A stretch of 58,764 nucleotides of DNA from UBA5738 sp964470995 (GCA_964470995.1 CAYYEP010000006.1:1-58764); one strand, 5' to 3'. Shown: positions 7,541 to 16,075, numbered from the stretch's first letter. The notes: generated by a model from the letters alone, not told the origin. A program made the numbers and translations.

Positions 7541-7620
7541 AAAAAATCCCTCTGTTCGAGGGGTGCGGTGTAGGTGTCGTTTATTAGCGCCGTTATGCGT
7601 ATACGCCAACCTGCCCCCTC
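7541..7620 (-). promoter_or_regulatory. Possible attenuator / SD-hiding hairpin before the cysteine synthase pair
   Basis: Read on the minus strand, CCCTC (7562-7558) pairs with GAGGG (7552-7548), and T6 follows (7546-7541) directly before the ATG. The hairpin therefore looks like a terminator and also hides the ribosome binding site. Further upstream, GAGGGGG (7620-7614) could pair with the same CCCCTC and free the site. A palindromic GCGTATACGC lies between the two. This three-segment layout is typical of attenuators and riboswitches, but I recognise no known aptamer. Confidence 0.45.
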
Positions 7621-7826
7621 AAATGGTGAAGGTCATACAAATCGGACAAAGCGATTTTTGCCAAGTATGGTATTCCATATAGCGTTATTATATTTAATAT
7701 TAACAAGTACAACCAGCCAATGTCAATACCTGTAATGTATCGGGGGTACAAACGTGCTAGAATGGAGCATCGACACTCTTTTAATTTTACCTCATTGGGT
7801 TAATTTTATAATTAAACAGTTAATTT

Positions 7827-8441
7827 ATGATGAACAAGTCTGATGCGGCAATAGCGGCAGTAATTGGCGAGGTCGCGGCGTGGTATTTCATTTATCTGCT
7901 CGGCCAGCCCGGAGCTGTCGAAAAATTGGGGGTATTGGCCGCCGCGCTTTGGTCGCTGGCGGTTATTTTTCCAATAGTAGCGGTTTTAGGGCTCTGGATA
8001 GCTTCGCTTATCGGCCAAAAAATTGTTTCAATTTATCAGTTGGCCAAATTTTTATTGATCGGAGTGGTCGCAACTATCTTCGACTTGGGGATACTGGCGC
8101 TTTTTATCCAGCTTTCCGGAATAACCGAGGGTATGTATTTTAGCTTTTTTAAATCTATATCTTTTATTATCGCTACCGGATTGAAATACGTGCCCGACAA
8201 GCTGTGGGCATTCAAAAAACACGGGTCCGCCGGAGTTGCCAGAGAATTCGCGCAGTTTTTTGCAGTCACTTTAATTGGACTGGGAATAAATGTTTACGCA
8301 GCCAGTTTGATTGCCAACCAGATTGGGCCGCAATTCGGATTGCCGGCAAAACTTTGGGCCAATTTAGCGGGAATCGGTGCGGTGTTAGTTACTTTCGCGT
8401 GGAATTTTATCGGATACAAATTTTTTGTTTTTAAAAAATAA
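7827..8441 (+). CDS. GtrA-like membrane protein
   Basis: This 204-residue integral membrane protein has six or so hydrophobic segments. The second half (from about residue 68, QLAKFLLIGVVAT) matches the GtrA-like family: four helices, the early F-x-x-x-G motif, the loop between helices with LWAFKK, and an FxWNFxGYKFFVFKK C-terminus. GtrA-type proteins are thought to help move lipid-linked sugars across the membrane during surface glycan decoration. The extra N-terminal helices (1-65) are not typical. No glycosyltransferase is adjacent. It ends 48 bases before dnaX. Confidence 0.78.
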   Translation: MMNKSDAAIAAVIGEVAAWYFIYLLGQPGAVEKLGVLAAALWSLAVIFPIVAVLGLWIASLIGQKIVSIYQLAKFLLIGVVATIFDLGILALFIQLSGITEGMYFSFFKSISFIIATGLKYVPDKLWAFKKHGSAGVAREFAQFFAVTLIGLGINVYAASLIANQIGPQFGLPAKLWANLAGIGAVLVTFAWNFIGYKFFVFKK

Positions 8442-8489
8442 CTTCGATCTTTGCCGATTATTTTGAAAATTGAATTAAAAAATGGATTT

Positions 8490-9617
8490 ATGGAAAACTT
8501 AGTATTATATCGCAAATACCGGCCGCAGAAATTCGCGGATGTGGCCGGCCAAGAACACGTTACCACAACCATCTCCAACGAAATCAAAGAAGGCCATGTG
8601 GCGCACGCGTATCTGTTTTCGGGTCCGCGGGGATGCGGAAAAACAACGACCGCGCGCATCATTGCCAAGGCGTTAAATTGCCTGAACCGAAAAGCCGGCG
8701 AGGCCGAACCCTGCAACCAATGCGCCAATTGTGTAGAAATCCAGTCGGGCCGGGCGATTGATCTCATCGAGATTGACGCAGCCTCCCACCGGGGAATCGA
8801 CGATATTCGTGAATTGCGCGAGGGGATTAAGTTTGCTCCTACAAAATTGAAATATAAGGTTTTTATCATTGATGAATGCCACCAGCTGTCAAAGGACGCG
8901 GCCAATGCGCTGTTAAAGACCCTGGAAGAGCCTCCGGCGCACGCAATATTCGTACTGGCCACAACTGAACTGCACAAAATATTGCCAACGATCTTGTCAC
9001 GTTGCCAGAGGTTCCAATTTCATAAATTAAATCTTTCCAAACTGACAGCCAGACTGCAAAAGCTCGCCGAACTTGAAGGCGTAAAGATTGAAAGAGCCGC
9101 GCTGGAATTAGTGGCGCTGGCGGGCGGCGGGTCGGTGCGCGACTCGGAAAGCCTTTTGGGGCAGGCACTGGTTTTTGCCGGGCACAGCGGCAAAAAAAAC
9201 CAGATTAAAACTGACGACATCCGGGAAGTATTGGGAATGACTGAAGTAATAGCCGTGGGGGATCTGGCCGAGATGATTTCGAAAAATAATGCGTCTGGAG
9301 CGGTGAATTATCTTAACCAGATCGTAGAAAACGGATATGACACCGCAGAGTACGCGAAGAACGCCGTGAGTTACTTCCGGCAGGCGCTAATATTATCGAT
9401 CATGGGCGCGGCGGAGGCAAAAAACGACAGCGCACTGGTAGTTGGCCTGACGGACGAGGAGTTTGCCCGGGTTAAGTCGCTGACTATCCAGTTGGGAACC
9501 GAAAAAATCAAGCATATCGTGGAAATATTCCTTGCGGCACAGGAAAAGATAAAATATTCGCCGATTCCGCAGCTGCCGCTTGAGCTGGCGATTGTGGAAG
9601 CTTGCGCAATTGCCTAA
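8490..9617 (+). CDS. dnaX: DNA polymerase III subunit gamma/tau
   Basis: This is the clamp-loader ATPase. Visible motifs are Walker A GPRGCGKTT (45-53), a zinc module with C64, C75, C78 and C81, Walker B D128-E-C-H, and sensor S170-R-C, followed by the lid and collar domains. At 375 residues it matches the short gamma form. The tau extension that binds polymerase and helicase is missing, as in many reduced genomes. The ATG at 8490 is chosen because MENLVLYRKYRP is the conserved N-terminus; the longer frame adds an unrelated tail. tRNA-Gln follows. Confidence 0.95.
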   Translation: MENLVLYRKYRPQKFADVAGQEHVTTTISNEIKEGHVAHAYLFSGPRGCGKTTTARIIAKALNCLNRKAGEAEPCNQCANCVEIQSGRAIDLIEIDAASHRGIDDIRELREGIKFAPTKLKYKVFIIDECHQLSKDAANALLKTLEEPPAHAIFVLATTELHKILPTILSRCQRFQFHKLNLSKLTARLQKLAELEGVKIERAALELVALAGGGSVRDSESLLGQALVFAGHSGKKNQIKTDDIREVLGMTEVIAVGDLAEMISKNNASGAVNYLNQIVENGYDTAEYAKNAVSYFRQALILSIMGAAEAKNDSALVVGLTDEEFARVKSLTIQLGTEKIKHIVEIFLAAQEKIKYSPIPQLPLELAIVEACAIA

Positions 9618-9620
9618 AAT

Positions 9621-9629
9621 TGGTATAAT
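9621..9629 (+). promoter_or_regulatory. Extended -10 promoter of tRNA-Gln
   Basis: TGGTATAAT is an extended -10 element just after the dnaX stop codon and about 54 bases before the tRNA. Confidence 0.4.
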
Positions 9630-9682
9630 TCGTTGGTAAAAGCAACTCTTTAAAAGAACCATGCAATGGGCATGGTTGTAAT

Positions 9683-9753
9683 TGCGGGGTCGTCTAATGG
9701 TAGGACAACGGACTTTGAATCCGTTTATCATGGTTCGAATCCATGCCCCGCAG
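9683..9753 (+). tRNA. tRNA-Gln (TTG)
   Basis: The acceptor stem is TGCGGGG/CCCCGCA with discriminator G. The D arm is GTC/GAC, the anticodon stem ACGGA/TCCGT encloses CTTTGAA with anticodon TTG, and the T arm is CATGG/CCATG. CCA is not encoded. Confidence 0.95.
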
Positions 9754-9756
9754 CTA

Positions 9757-9785
9757 TTGACTAATTTAAATATTTATGCTACAAT
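9757..9785 (+). promoter_or_regulatory. Consensus promoter giving a leaderless mRNA
   Basis: TTGACT (9757-9762) and TACAAT (9780-9785) are 17 bases apart. The expected transcription start, about seven bases after the -10 box, falls on the ATG at 9792. Confidence 0.7.
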
Positions 9786-9791
9786 CAAGTT

Positions 9792-9977
9792 ATGAATTCG
9801 GAAGCTTTTCAGGGGATTGTGGCTCTTATGGAGCAAGCTCTTGCAGATCAAAGTTTAACGCCAATAACAAGAGCGGGCATCGTTAATTCTATGGCTATGG
9901 GTTTGATTGCTATGGTTGATGATGAACAAGCCAAAACTGTAACCGCAATTGTTAATAGAGCAAGGGCTTTAATTTAA
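9792..9977 (+). CDS. Small hypothetical protein, 61 residues
   Basis: This short, mostly helical cytoplasmic protein has no recognised family. It is supported by a near-perfect promoter whose start coincides with the ATG and by a strong terminator 25 bases after the stop codon, so it is a one-gene transcription unit. The sequence is rich in Ala, Ile and Met with one amphipathic pattern, and has no Cys and no signal peptide. A small regulator or partner protein is possible, but nothing in the sequence shows a function. Confidence 0.6.
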   Translation: MNSEAFQGIVALMEQALADQSLTPITRAGIVNSMAMGLIAMVDDEQAKTVTAIVNRARALI

Positions 9978-10002
9978 AAATTAGAACGCCAATGTTTGAA
10001 AT

Positions 10003-10033
10003 GAGCTTGCGAATACCGCGAGCTCTAATTTTT
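10003..10033 (+). terminator. Intrinsic terminator
   Basis: GAGCTTGCG (10003-10011) pairs with CGCGAGCTC (10017-10025) with one wobble pair, then TAATTTTTT follows. It ends the unit at 9792. Confidence 0.75.
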
Positions 10034-10051
10034 TAAATATTAACCAAAGCT

Positions 10052-10080
10052 GTTCCAACTTCGTCCCAGACGGCCAGCCA
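10052..10080 (+). repeat. 29-bp dispersed repeat, copy 1
   Basis: This copy begins GTTCCAACTTCGTCCCAGAC and ends GGCCAGCCA. It recurs at 11511 (three differences) and 12018 (identical), each time downstream of a rightward gene. Confidence 0.8.
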
Positions 10081-10154
10081 GTGATTTTTGTACAAAAACC
10101 GCCCCTAAAAGGCCGGTTTTTGGTATAATAAAAAGGGGAGATAAATACAATAAA

Positions 10155-11411
10155 ATGCGGAAAATAATAATTAGCGCGGTCCTTGTTTTTTTGGTGGCGT
10201 CGGGAGTTACGGCCGGGACTTATTTTTTGCTTAAATTCGGTCTTTTATCCCGCGGGCCGATAGCGGAGAGGGGTAATGTTCAAAATGTGGGTAATCCGGA
10301 TTCCGATGGCGTAGCGTTACCGACAGTTGCAGAAAATAAGGAAGCTGAGGATTTGCCGTCGGAATTCATTATTAAAACGGTCGATATTGGCGACACGAGG
10401 AGCGATAAGAACGGCGTTGTTACCGGGACGGTTTCGGGTTTGTCTGAAATGAGCCCCGGAATGCATTCTATCGAGTTTTCGGGAACCGGCGAGGATGGTA
10501 ATCCTCTTGTAAGGCGCCACCTATTTAATACACCTGGTAGGCCACTTGCCGGGACCGTATACGCAGCTTACTTTAATATATTCAATCCCAAAAATAGCCA
10601 TGATGCTTCCGAAATTGTAGACGTTGTTTACGGCGATAAAAAATACGCCACTCTTTCGCCCGATGAAAACGGCGGGATATTTGTCCAGTTCCCGATTTTG
10701 GAAGGCCAGGAAAAATTTGAAGCAACGGCTAAAAGCCGGTATACCGGTAAAATGATGAAAGTGTCGGTGGGCGTTGATAAGGCGGTTGCGGTAAAAACAG
10801 GCATTGCCCCTTACTTTGTAAGTGACGATCCGGAGGCGCAAGGAGGTAACGGCATGGTTTACCAACCGCCGGTTGATACTGTAAAAGGTGAAGAGGTAGG
10901 TAATTTCCCGATAGGAGTTTTTCCGGGAGAAAAGGTTCATATCGTTTTCCCCGGATTTAAACCAAATTATCCCGTAAATTGCGGTCGCTACGACTTGGGC
11001 GATTTGACCGCCGACAGCCTCGGGGTTGTCGACAAGACGGTTACAATGCCCGACCTTCGCCCGGGGGTGCATGAGATCGTGCTTGAAGGCGATACCCCGG
11101 GAGGTGCCGGAGTCGGTTATGGTTTTAAAGTTTTTTATCCCGGCAATCCACGCGCAAAAGATGACTGGTACAGTTTCTATTTGACCGGTTTTACTCCCAG
11201 TACCGGTGATTATGATGCAAGAGAGGCTGTTAAAATAAGACCTAAAATCGAGGACGGCGGCCTGGAATTTGATGGCAACTATCCCGATGAGGACGGCGGC
11301 ATTTTTTTTAGCTGGCCGACATTTGCCGCCCCGCAAGGCAAATTGGAATTTACCGCCACGGGACAATTGACCGGCAAAGTGATTGAAGTCTCAATCGATA
11401 TCGTTGATTAG
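10155..11411 (+). CDS. Secreted/anchored protein with two repeat units
   Basis: The 418-residue protein has an N-terminal hydrophobic anchor (about 3-27) followed by an extracellular region. Two units of roughly 130 residues repeat: a G-V-V start, a P-G-[MV]-H-[SE]-I pattern, a PDE-G-GIFxxxP pattern, a Thr-Gly-Lys turn and a final VSVGVD or VSIDIVD strand. They probably fold as beta domains. No catalytic motif is seen. It probably sits on the cell surface, in a neighbourhood of other surface proteins. TATAAT at 10124 lies 25 bases ahead of the leader. No family name can be given. Confidence 0.65.
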   Translation: MRKIIISAVLVFLVASGVTAGTYFLLKFGLLSRGPIAERGNVQNVGNPDSDGVALPTVAENKEAEDLPSEFIIKTVDIGDTRSDKNGVVTGTVSGLSEMSPGMHSIEFSGTGEDGNPLVRRHLFNTPGRPLAGTVYAAYFNIFNPKNSHDASEIVDVVYGDKKYATLSPDENGGIFVQFPILEGQEKFEATAKSRYTGKMMKVSVGVDKAVAVKTGIAPYFVSDDPEAQGGNGMVYQPPVDTVKGEEVGNFPIGVFPGEKVHIVFPGFKPNYPVNCGRYDLGDLTADSLGVVDKTVTMPDLRPGVHEIVLEGDTPGGAGVGYGFKVFYPGNPRAKDDWYSFYLTGFTPSTGDYDAREAVKIRPKIEDGGLEFDGNYPDEDGGIFFSWPTFAAPQGKLEFTATGQLTGKVIEVSIDIVD

Positions 11412-11510
11412 TACACGAGAGGCAACCACATAATGGATAAACCGTTATTTCTACCTCCTTCTCAGGATATTATGGCCTTGCCTCCCTTTTTTTATACACA
11501 TATCAATTCC

Positions 11511-11539
11511 GTTCCAACTTCGTCCCAGGCGGCCGGCCG
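11511..11539 (+). repeat. 29-bp dispersed repeat, copy 2
   Basis: It begins GTTCCAACTTCGTCCCAGGC and differs from copy 1 at three positions. It lies in the gap after the gene ending at 11411. Confidence 0.75.
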
Positions 11540-11681
11540 ATGGATTTAGGATTAAAAATTAGCTATTCTTAATTTGATGGAAAGGCATCGCTGCTTTTTA
11601 TGTTATTTATTAAGCTTGCGATGATTCATTAAATGAGGCTGTGATATAATAAATAAACTATAAAAAATTAAACCAAGAAAT

Positions 11682-12006
11682 ATGAGTATTAATTCTTATC
11701 AAAGAATTGTAGCGGACGTATTAGGAATAAAGTTCGATGAGAATACTGATGTTTTTTCATTTTGTTCCATGGCCGCTAATGCATTGCAAACCCGTAAAGA
11801 TAGTGTATTGGAGGTTGCCGAAGAAATTAAGAAAGTCATAGGAAAGGGGGGGCTCTTCCAGCAACGATATCATAGATATAATCGATGAACTGGTTAAATA
11901 TGTTAAACTGGGCGGCTTAGAAGATGATGAACTTGCGCTTAAGTTGAAAGAAGCCAAGGAGACGGTTGAGCAAGAGAGGGAAGGTTTTGAGGTATTTAAT
12001 AGGTAA
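11682..12006 (+). pseudogene. Small acidic protein, frameshifted in a G7 run
   Basis: The frame from ATG 11682 runs to a G7 tract near 11846-11852, after which it reads 11 unrelated residues to TGA. Dropping one G continues an open frame to TAA at 12004: a charged helical tail rich in Glu and Lys, giving a protein of about 107 residues. TATAAT at 11644 provides a promoter. The homopolymer suggests a sequencing error, a recent mutation or on/off switching by slippage. No family is recognised. It is listed as broken because the deposited sequence is. Confidence 0.6.
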
Positions 12007-12017
12007 TTTTTAGTTTA

Positions 12018-12046
12018 GTTCCAACTTCGTCCCAGACGGCCAGCCA
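12018..12046 (+). repeat. 29-bp dispersed repeat, copy 3
   Basis: Identical to copy 1 over 29 bases. It is followed directly by the terminator at 12066. Confidence 0.85.
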
Positions 12047-12065
12047 ACTGGCATCAAAAGGAGTT

Positions 12066-12097
12066 AAAACTCACCCCTTGCAGGAGGTGAGTTTTTT
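12066..12097 (+). terminator. Intrinsic terminator
   Basis: AAAACTCACC (12066-12075) pairs with GGTGAGTTTT (12086-12095), followed by further T. It ends the frameshifted small gene. Confidence 0.85.
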
Positions 12098-12124
12098 CTT
12101 TGTTTATTGCCAGTTGGTGGTGAA

Positions 12125-12148
12125 AAATTCGGCAGACTTGCCGAATTT
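12125..12148. repeat. Perfect 10-bp inverted repeat
   Basis: AAATTCGGCA and TGCCGAATTT flank a GACT loop. It lies in a 270-base gap without a supported gene, so it may be an operator, a terminator remnant or the edge of an element. Confidence 0.6.
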
Positions 12149-12371
12149 CGTACCACTTATACCTATCGAATTTCACGACTGGTAGGGAGGCTAATGCCGA
12201 CGCACCACTATTCCAATTTAATGTGGCCACAATGCCCGGCGCCAGCAGGTGGCGAGCAGAAAGGGCGAAAGCGAGGACAATTCTACTAAATCCCGTGGAG
12301 AATTGATTTCCGCGGATTTCCAAAAAAAACATTCGTGATAAAATAAATAAATATCAATATTATAAAAAATA

Positions 12372-13016
12372 ATGCTAAACAAAGGAACTGCGGACTGGCT
12401 TCATTTAGTGATGTTTTCGATTATCGCAATCCTTGCAGGCGGCTGGCTGATTTATTACATAAACGTAACCGCAGCGGAAGAAGAACCGCCACATTATTAT
12501 CTTTATAAAGTTGTGCGCGAGGAGCCAAGAGAGAATATGGCGATCAGCGACCCGGGCAGCGGTTATGGGCGGATCACGGTGGTGGGCAAAATAACGGGTA
12601 TTAACGCAATGTCGGCGGCAATCAGCAATTATTTTCAGATTGATAACGATACTTTCGAGAAGTATAAAGGCAAGTTTGTGGAGGCGACCGGATACATTAG
12701 CCAATTCGAAAGCGAGGAAAACCATTGGCGGCCTTTCAAGTTAACTATTGAATCGGTCAAGATCGGCGGACGGAACGACATAATTGATACCGGGCAAAGA
12801 TGCGGTTCGTCAAATGAATGCCGTTACCAGTGCGTGCTGTCGATGAATGATTTGTTTGATGCTTGCCCAGGCGCAATCAAAGGCGATCCTTCGACCTTTT
12901 GCAATGGGTTGAGCGGCAAATGCTCCGAAGATAACTTAGCTTATAACGATTGCGGCCAGTATTGGGAGTTGAACGGTAACGCCAGCCAAAGAGCGGGAAG
13001 CTGCCTGCAAAATTAG
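12372..13016 (+). CDS. Membrane-anchored protein with a Cys-rich C-terminus
   Basis: This 214-residue protein has one membrane helix (about 11-30) and an exported region. Residues 60-130 look like a small beta domain (VVGKITGIN to FKLTIESVKIGG). The last 70 residues carry eight cysteines in a spacing that suggests disulfides. TATTAT at 12358 is so close to the ATG that the mRNA should be leaderless. A terminator follows at 13044. No family is recognised; an extracellular role is inferred from the anchor and cysteines. Confidence 0.6.
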   Translation: MLNKGTADWLHLVMFSIIAILAGGWLIYYINVTAAEEEPPHYYLYKVVREEPRENMAISDPGSGYGRITVVGKITGINAMSAAISNYFQIDNDTFEKYKGKFVEATGYISQFESEENHWRPFKLTIESVKIGGRNDIIDTGQRCGSSNECRYQCVLSMNDLFDACPGAIKGDPSTFCNGLSGKCSEDNLAYNDCGQYWELNGNASQRAGSCLQN

Positions 13017-13043
13017 CATTTTTTAAAGCATTGTTTTAAAAAG

Positions 13044-13069
13044 GTCCGGTGTCGTCGCCGGACTTTTTT
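13044..13069 (+). terminator. Intrinsic terminator
   Basis: GTCCGG (13044-13049) pairs with CCGGAC (13058-13063), then six T. Confidence 0.85.
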
Positions 13070-13102
13070 GTGCGCCTGTTTTTCTATAATGCGGACAGAA
13101 TA

Positions 13103-13276
13103 AACTACCCTGGGGCTGGCTGCTGTGCGGTTCGTACCCGAAACGATGAACCCCGAAGTATTCCTTCCGCTCCGCTTACGCTACGCGTCAAGAAAGGTTT
13201 GTTTACCGACTCCACTATGCTACAGGCAGCCATTCATACCCGCGGCAAAGCCGGCGGGGGATTCTGGTAGATAGAT
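13103..13276 (+). repeat. Dispersed repeat family, copy A
   Basis: The core (13151-13276) contains CCCGAAGTATTCC, CGCTCCGCTTACGCTACGCG, GGCAGCCATTCA and CCGCGGCAAAGCCGGCGG, ending in ATTCTGG. The same order occurs at 30590, 39710 and 48826. The flank at 13113-13140 (GGCTGGCTGCTGTGCGG) is shared with copy C. A reading frame with APLTLRV then runs through the core, as in the other copies. Confidence 0.8.
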
Positions 13277-13482
13277 GAATACCATCCAATTAAAACCGCG
13301 CAACGAGCAAGCGCGTGCTGATAAATAGCTTTCTACGGGCCTCCCGCAATATGAAGTGATAGCCTCGAGGTCATTTTTGGGGCAGAGCAAACCGTCTGTC
13401 AAATAGCCCTCAATAACTATTGGGCAAGACGATATTAATATTTGCGGCAGATAGGGGATAGACTAGAAACTCTTATATAAAC

Positions 13483-13508
13483 AAAAAACCACCCGCGGGT
13501 GGTTTTTT
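13483..13508. terminator. Perfectly palindromic bidirectional terminator
   Basis: AAAAAACCACC and GGTGGTTTTTT flank a CGCG centre. It ends the leftward surface-protein gene at 13522. Confidence 0.88.
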
Positions 13509-13521
13509 GTTGGCGGTAGTT

Positions 13522-15837
13522 TTAGAAGCTACCGTCCGGATCATCGATAGAAGAATCAGATTCCATTTCGTCGCCATCCTCGTTTTCGACGTAGCCGCCG
13601 ATTTGAGTCGTATTGGCATCAAATTCATCATCGATTATTTCGACCGCATCGCCATCGGTGATCTCGATTGTCAGTTCATCGGCATCATCGTTAAGCGATA
13701 GCGTAACGGTGTAGTTCTCGGAATCGTCAACCTCGGCAAAAGTGAAGGTGGCAATCCCTTTTACGGTTACTTTGCCGCTGGATTCGGAGATGCTTACCCC
13801 CCCCACCTTAGAGTAAGAAATGTCTTCCACTTCGCCATCGGCTTCGAGATCGGTATTTATTGATTCGGGATCAATTTCATCACTGAAAGAGATTGTGATC
13901 GTATCTCCCTCGTCCAGATAGTCGTCGTCGCCGCCATTATCCAATTCGATTGAGTCGATAGAAAGCGTGCCGCCTTCATTATCGCCGCCGAAAGTACCGT
14001 CCGGATCATCGATAGAAGAATCAGATTCCATTTCGTCGCCATCCTCGTTTTCGATCGTACCGCCAATTTGCGCCGCGGCGGAGAAATCTTCGCTAATAAT
14101 CTCGATATCGCTGCCGCTTTCAAGAGCGATGGTCAAGACTTCGCCATCATCGTCAAGTTCGATCGAAACATCAAACGAACCAGAAGAATCAACAGAACCG
14201 AGGTCAAATGAAGCAATATTCTTTATAACTACTTTACCGGCGGAAGATATGGTTACACCTCCGGTTTCGGCGGAATCGACGCCCGTAATAGTTTCGCCCT
14301 CTTCGAGATCATCGTTTACCGACGCCGGGTCAATGGCATCGTCAAAAGTGATTTTAATCGTATCACCCACAGAAACGTAGCCCTCGCTATCATCATCGGC
14401 TACCACAATCGAGTCAATTGTCGGCCCGTCGCCATCGGAAACGCTGTTACCGCCAAAGGTGCCGGTCGGGTCGTCGATACTGGAATCGGCGTCCATTTCA
14501 TTACCATCGTCGTCTTCAACAACGCCGCCAATTTGCGCCGCGGCCATAAAATCCTCATCTTCGATGCCGATCGAGTCTCCGTCGGTGAGAGTTATTGTCA
14601 AAACTTTACCGCCCGAATTAAGCGCCACTTTCGTTGAGAACTGGGCGGTTGTATCAATATCCACTTCGCCGGCGGTAAAGGCCAGGATTCCCTTTACGGT
14701 CACACGTCCAACACTTGAGACGCTTACACCACCCGGCTCGGAATAGGCCACGCCAGTTACATAATCGCCGGCTTCAAGATCATCGTTGATGGATTCGGGA
14801 TCAATTTCGCGATTGAAGGTTATCTTAATGTAGTCACCCTCATCAATATAGTCATCATCGCCGCCATTAGAAACCACTACAGATTCAATGGCCAAATCTT
14901 CATTGCTGTCCTCGTCGTCATCGTCACTTTCGCCGCCGAAAGTTCCTGTGGCATCAATCACGCCTTCATCTTCTTCCATGGTGTTGCCATCTTTGTCCTT
15001 AACCTTGCCGCCCAACTGCGTTACACTGCCGAAGTCTTCATCGGTAATCTCAACATCGCTACCGCTAGTTAAGGTAATGGTTAATATCTTGCCGGTCGAA
15101 TTTAGGGCGATTTTGGAAGTGAAGCTTCCCGAATCGTCAACTTCGCCAATATCGAATTGAGCAATGTTTTTAATGGTCACCTTACCCGAATTGGAAATAC
15201 TTACGCCGCCCGTAGTCGAAGATGCGACGCCAGTCACGGTTTCACCCTCATCAAGATCGCCGTTGATCGATTCCGGGTTGATTGGCGCGTCAAAAGTGAT
15301 CGTGATGAAATCTTTGGTATCGAGCGCGCCTTCATCGCCGCCGTCGGCGGCTTTTAAAGCAATTATGTTGGGGCCGTTGCCGGTATCATTGTTTTCTCCG
15401 GAAAGAATTGCCGCGAGCTGTTTTTGCAATTCAGAAATCCGGGCTTTAAGCACCTCAATCATCGACTGGATGGAGTTGCCGCCTGGAGTTGTGCCGCCGT
15501 AATTAGCTAGCGCGGTACGAGTGGCGCTATCAATAACGCCAGTTTGGCTCAAACCATTGGCCGCCTGAAAGCGAACCAGGGCGCCGCGGGTTAGTGCGCC
15601 AAAATAAACGGTTTCGTGTCCCGGAGCACCGGCCCCGGCCGATGAAATCGTATAGCCGTTATTATTAAGAAACTGCTGAAGGCTTTGCACGTCGGCGCCG
15701 GTACTGCCGACATAGAGGTCGCGACCCAATTGAAGCCCGGCGGCGTTGGCAGCATCGAATGTCAGCAGGACACCGGCCAGGGTGGCCGCTAAGACCGAAA
15801 AAACAAAACCCGAAATCTTTCCAAAATATTTGGTCAT
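13522..15837 (-). CDS. Surface protein: peptidoglycan-binding domain plus four acidic repeats
   Basis: The 771-residue protein starts with a signal peptide (1-33) and a PGB_1-like peptidoglycan-binding domain (about 36-115: DVQSLQQFLNNNGY, then YFGALTRGALVRFQ). A short coiled coil (about 122-146) comes next. Four repeats of about 147 residues follow (157-302, 315-463, 472-618, 625-771), each with ITFD-like strands, an INxDLExGE motif, a GKVTxKxIAxF motif and a DDPxGTFGG end. They are very rich in Asp and Glu. The layout fits a protein fixed to the wall and building a surface layer or fibre. The protein stops exactly at the end of repeat four. It is a single gene with its own terminator. Confidence 0.85.
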   Translation of the reverse strand: MTKYFGKISGFVFSVLAATLAGVLLTFDAANAAGLQLGRDLYVGSTGADVQSLQQFLNNNGYTISSAGAGAPGHETVYFGALTRGALVRFQAANGLSQTGVIDSATRTALANYGGTTPGGNSIQSMIEVLKARISELQKQLAAILSGENNDTGNGPNIIALKAADGGDEGALDTKDFITITFDAPINPESINGDLDEGETVTGVASSTTGGVSISNSGKVTIKNIAQFDIGEVDDSGSFTSKIALNSTGKILTITLTSGSDVEITDEDFGSVTQLGGKVKDKDGNTMEEDEGVIDATGTFGGESDDDDEDSNEDLAIESVVVSNGGDDDYIDEGDYIKITFNREIDPESINDDLEAGDYVTGVAYSEPGGVSVSSVGRVTVKGILAFTAGEVDIDTTAQFSTKVALNSGGKVLTITLTDGDSIGIEDEDFMAAAQIGGVVEDDDGNEMDADSSIDDPTGTFGGNSVSDGDGPTIDSIVVADDDSEGYVSVGDTIKITFDDAIDPASVNDDLEEGETITGVDSAETGGVTISSAGKVVIKNIASFDLGSVDSSGSFDVSIELDDDGEVLTIALESGSDIEIISEDFSAAAQIGGTIENEDGDEMESDSSIDDPDGTFGGDNEGGTLSIDSIELDNGGDDDYLDEGDTITISFSDEIDPESINTDLEADGEVEDISYSKVGGVSISESSGKVTVKGIATFTFAEVDDSENYTVTLSLNDDADELTIEITDGDAVEIIDDEFDANTTQIGGYVENEDGDEMESDSSIDDPDGSF

Positions 15838-16075
15838 TTATTTTACGGTTATTAATATTATTACTCTTTTTGCGAAATCTTTGCCTTTGGGCGCGCAGAG
15901 GCAGGCTGCGAGCTTATAAATAAAGTATAGCCGTTTTTTTCTTTTTTTCATAGTGCGGGACGGAACGGCGGCTTTGCGTATATAGTTTATTACACAGATG
16001 CTCGCACAATCTTACACAACGTCGAAGATTGGATATGTCCGCGGGAGCAAACCTTGGGATAATAGACTCTTTAAT

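Larger units (their letters stand above)
13017..13521. other. Gap holding a dispersed repeat and two terminators
   Basis: About 500 bases without a supported gene. It contains the terminator of the gene at 12372, one copy of the dispersed repeat with its flank, about 200 bases with nothing recognisable, and the palindromic terminator at 13483. Confidence 0.6.

Noticed and set aside
10052..12046. CRISPR array from the 29-bp repeats
   Set aside because: Only three copies, unequal spacing of 0.5-1.4 kb with genes between, and no cas genes.
12054..12332. 92-codon leftward frame
   Set aside because: It includes the terminator at 12066 and the inverted repeat at 12125, and has no ribosome site.
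13857..15502. Several open frames opposite or within the surface-protein gene
   Set aside because: They mirror the repeats of the acidic protein (Asp/Glu codons read as Ser/Ile on the other strand).
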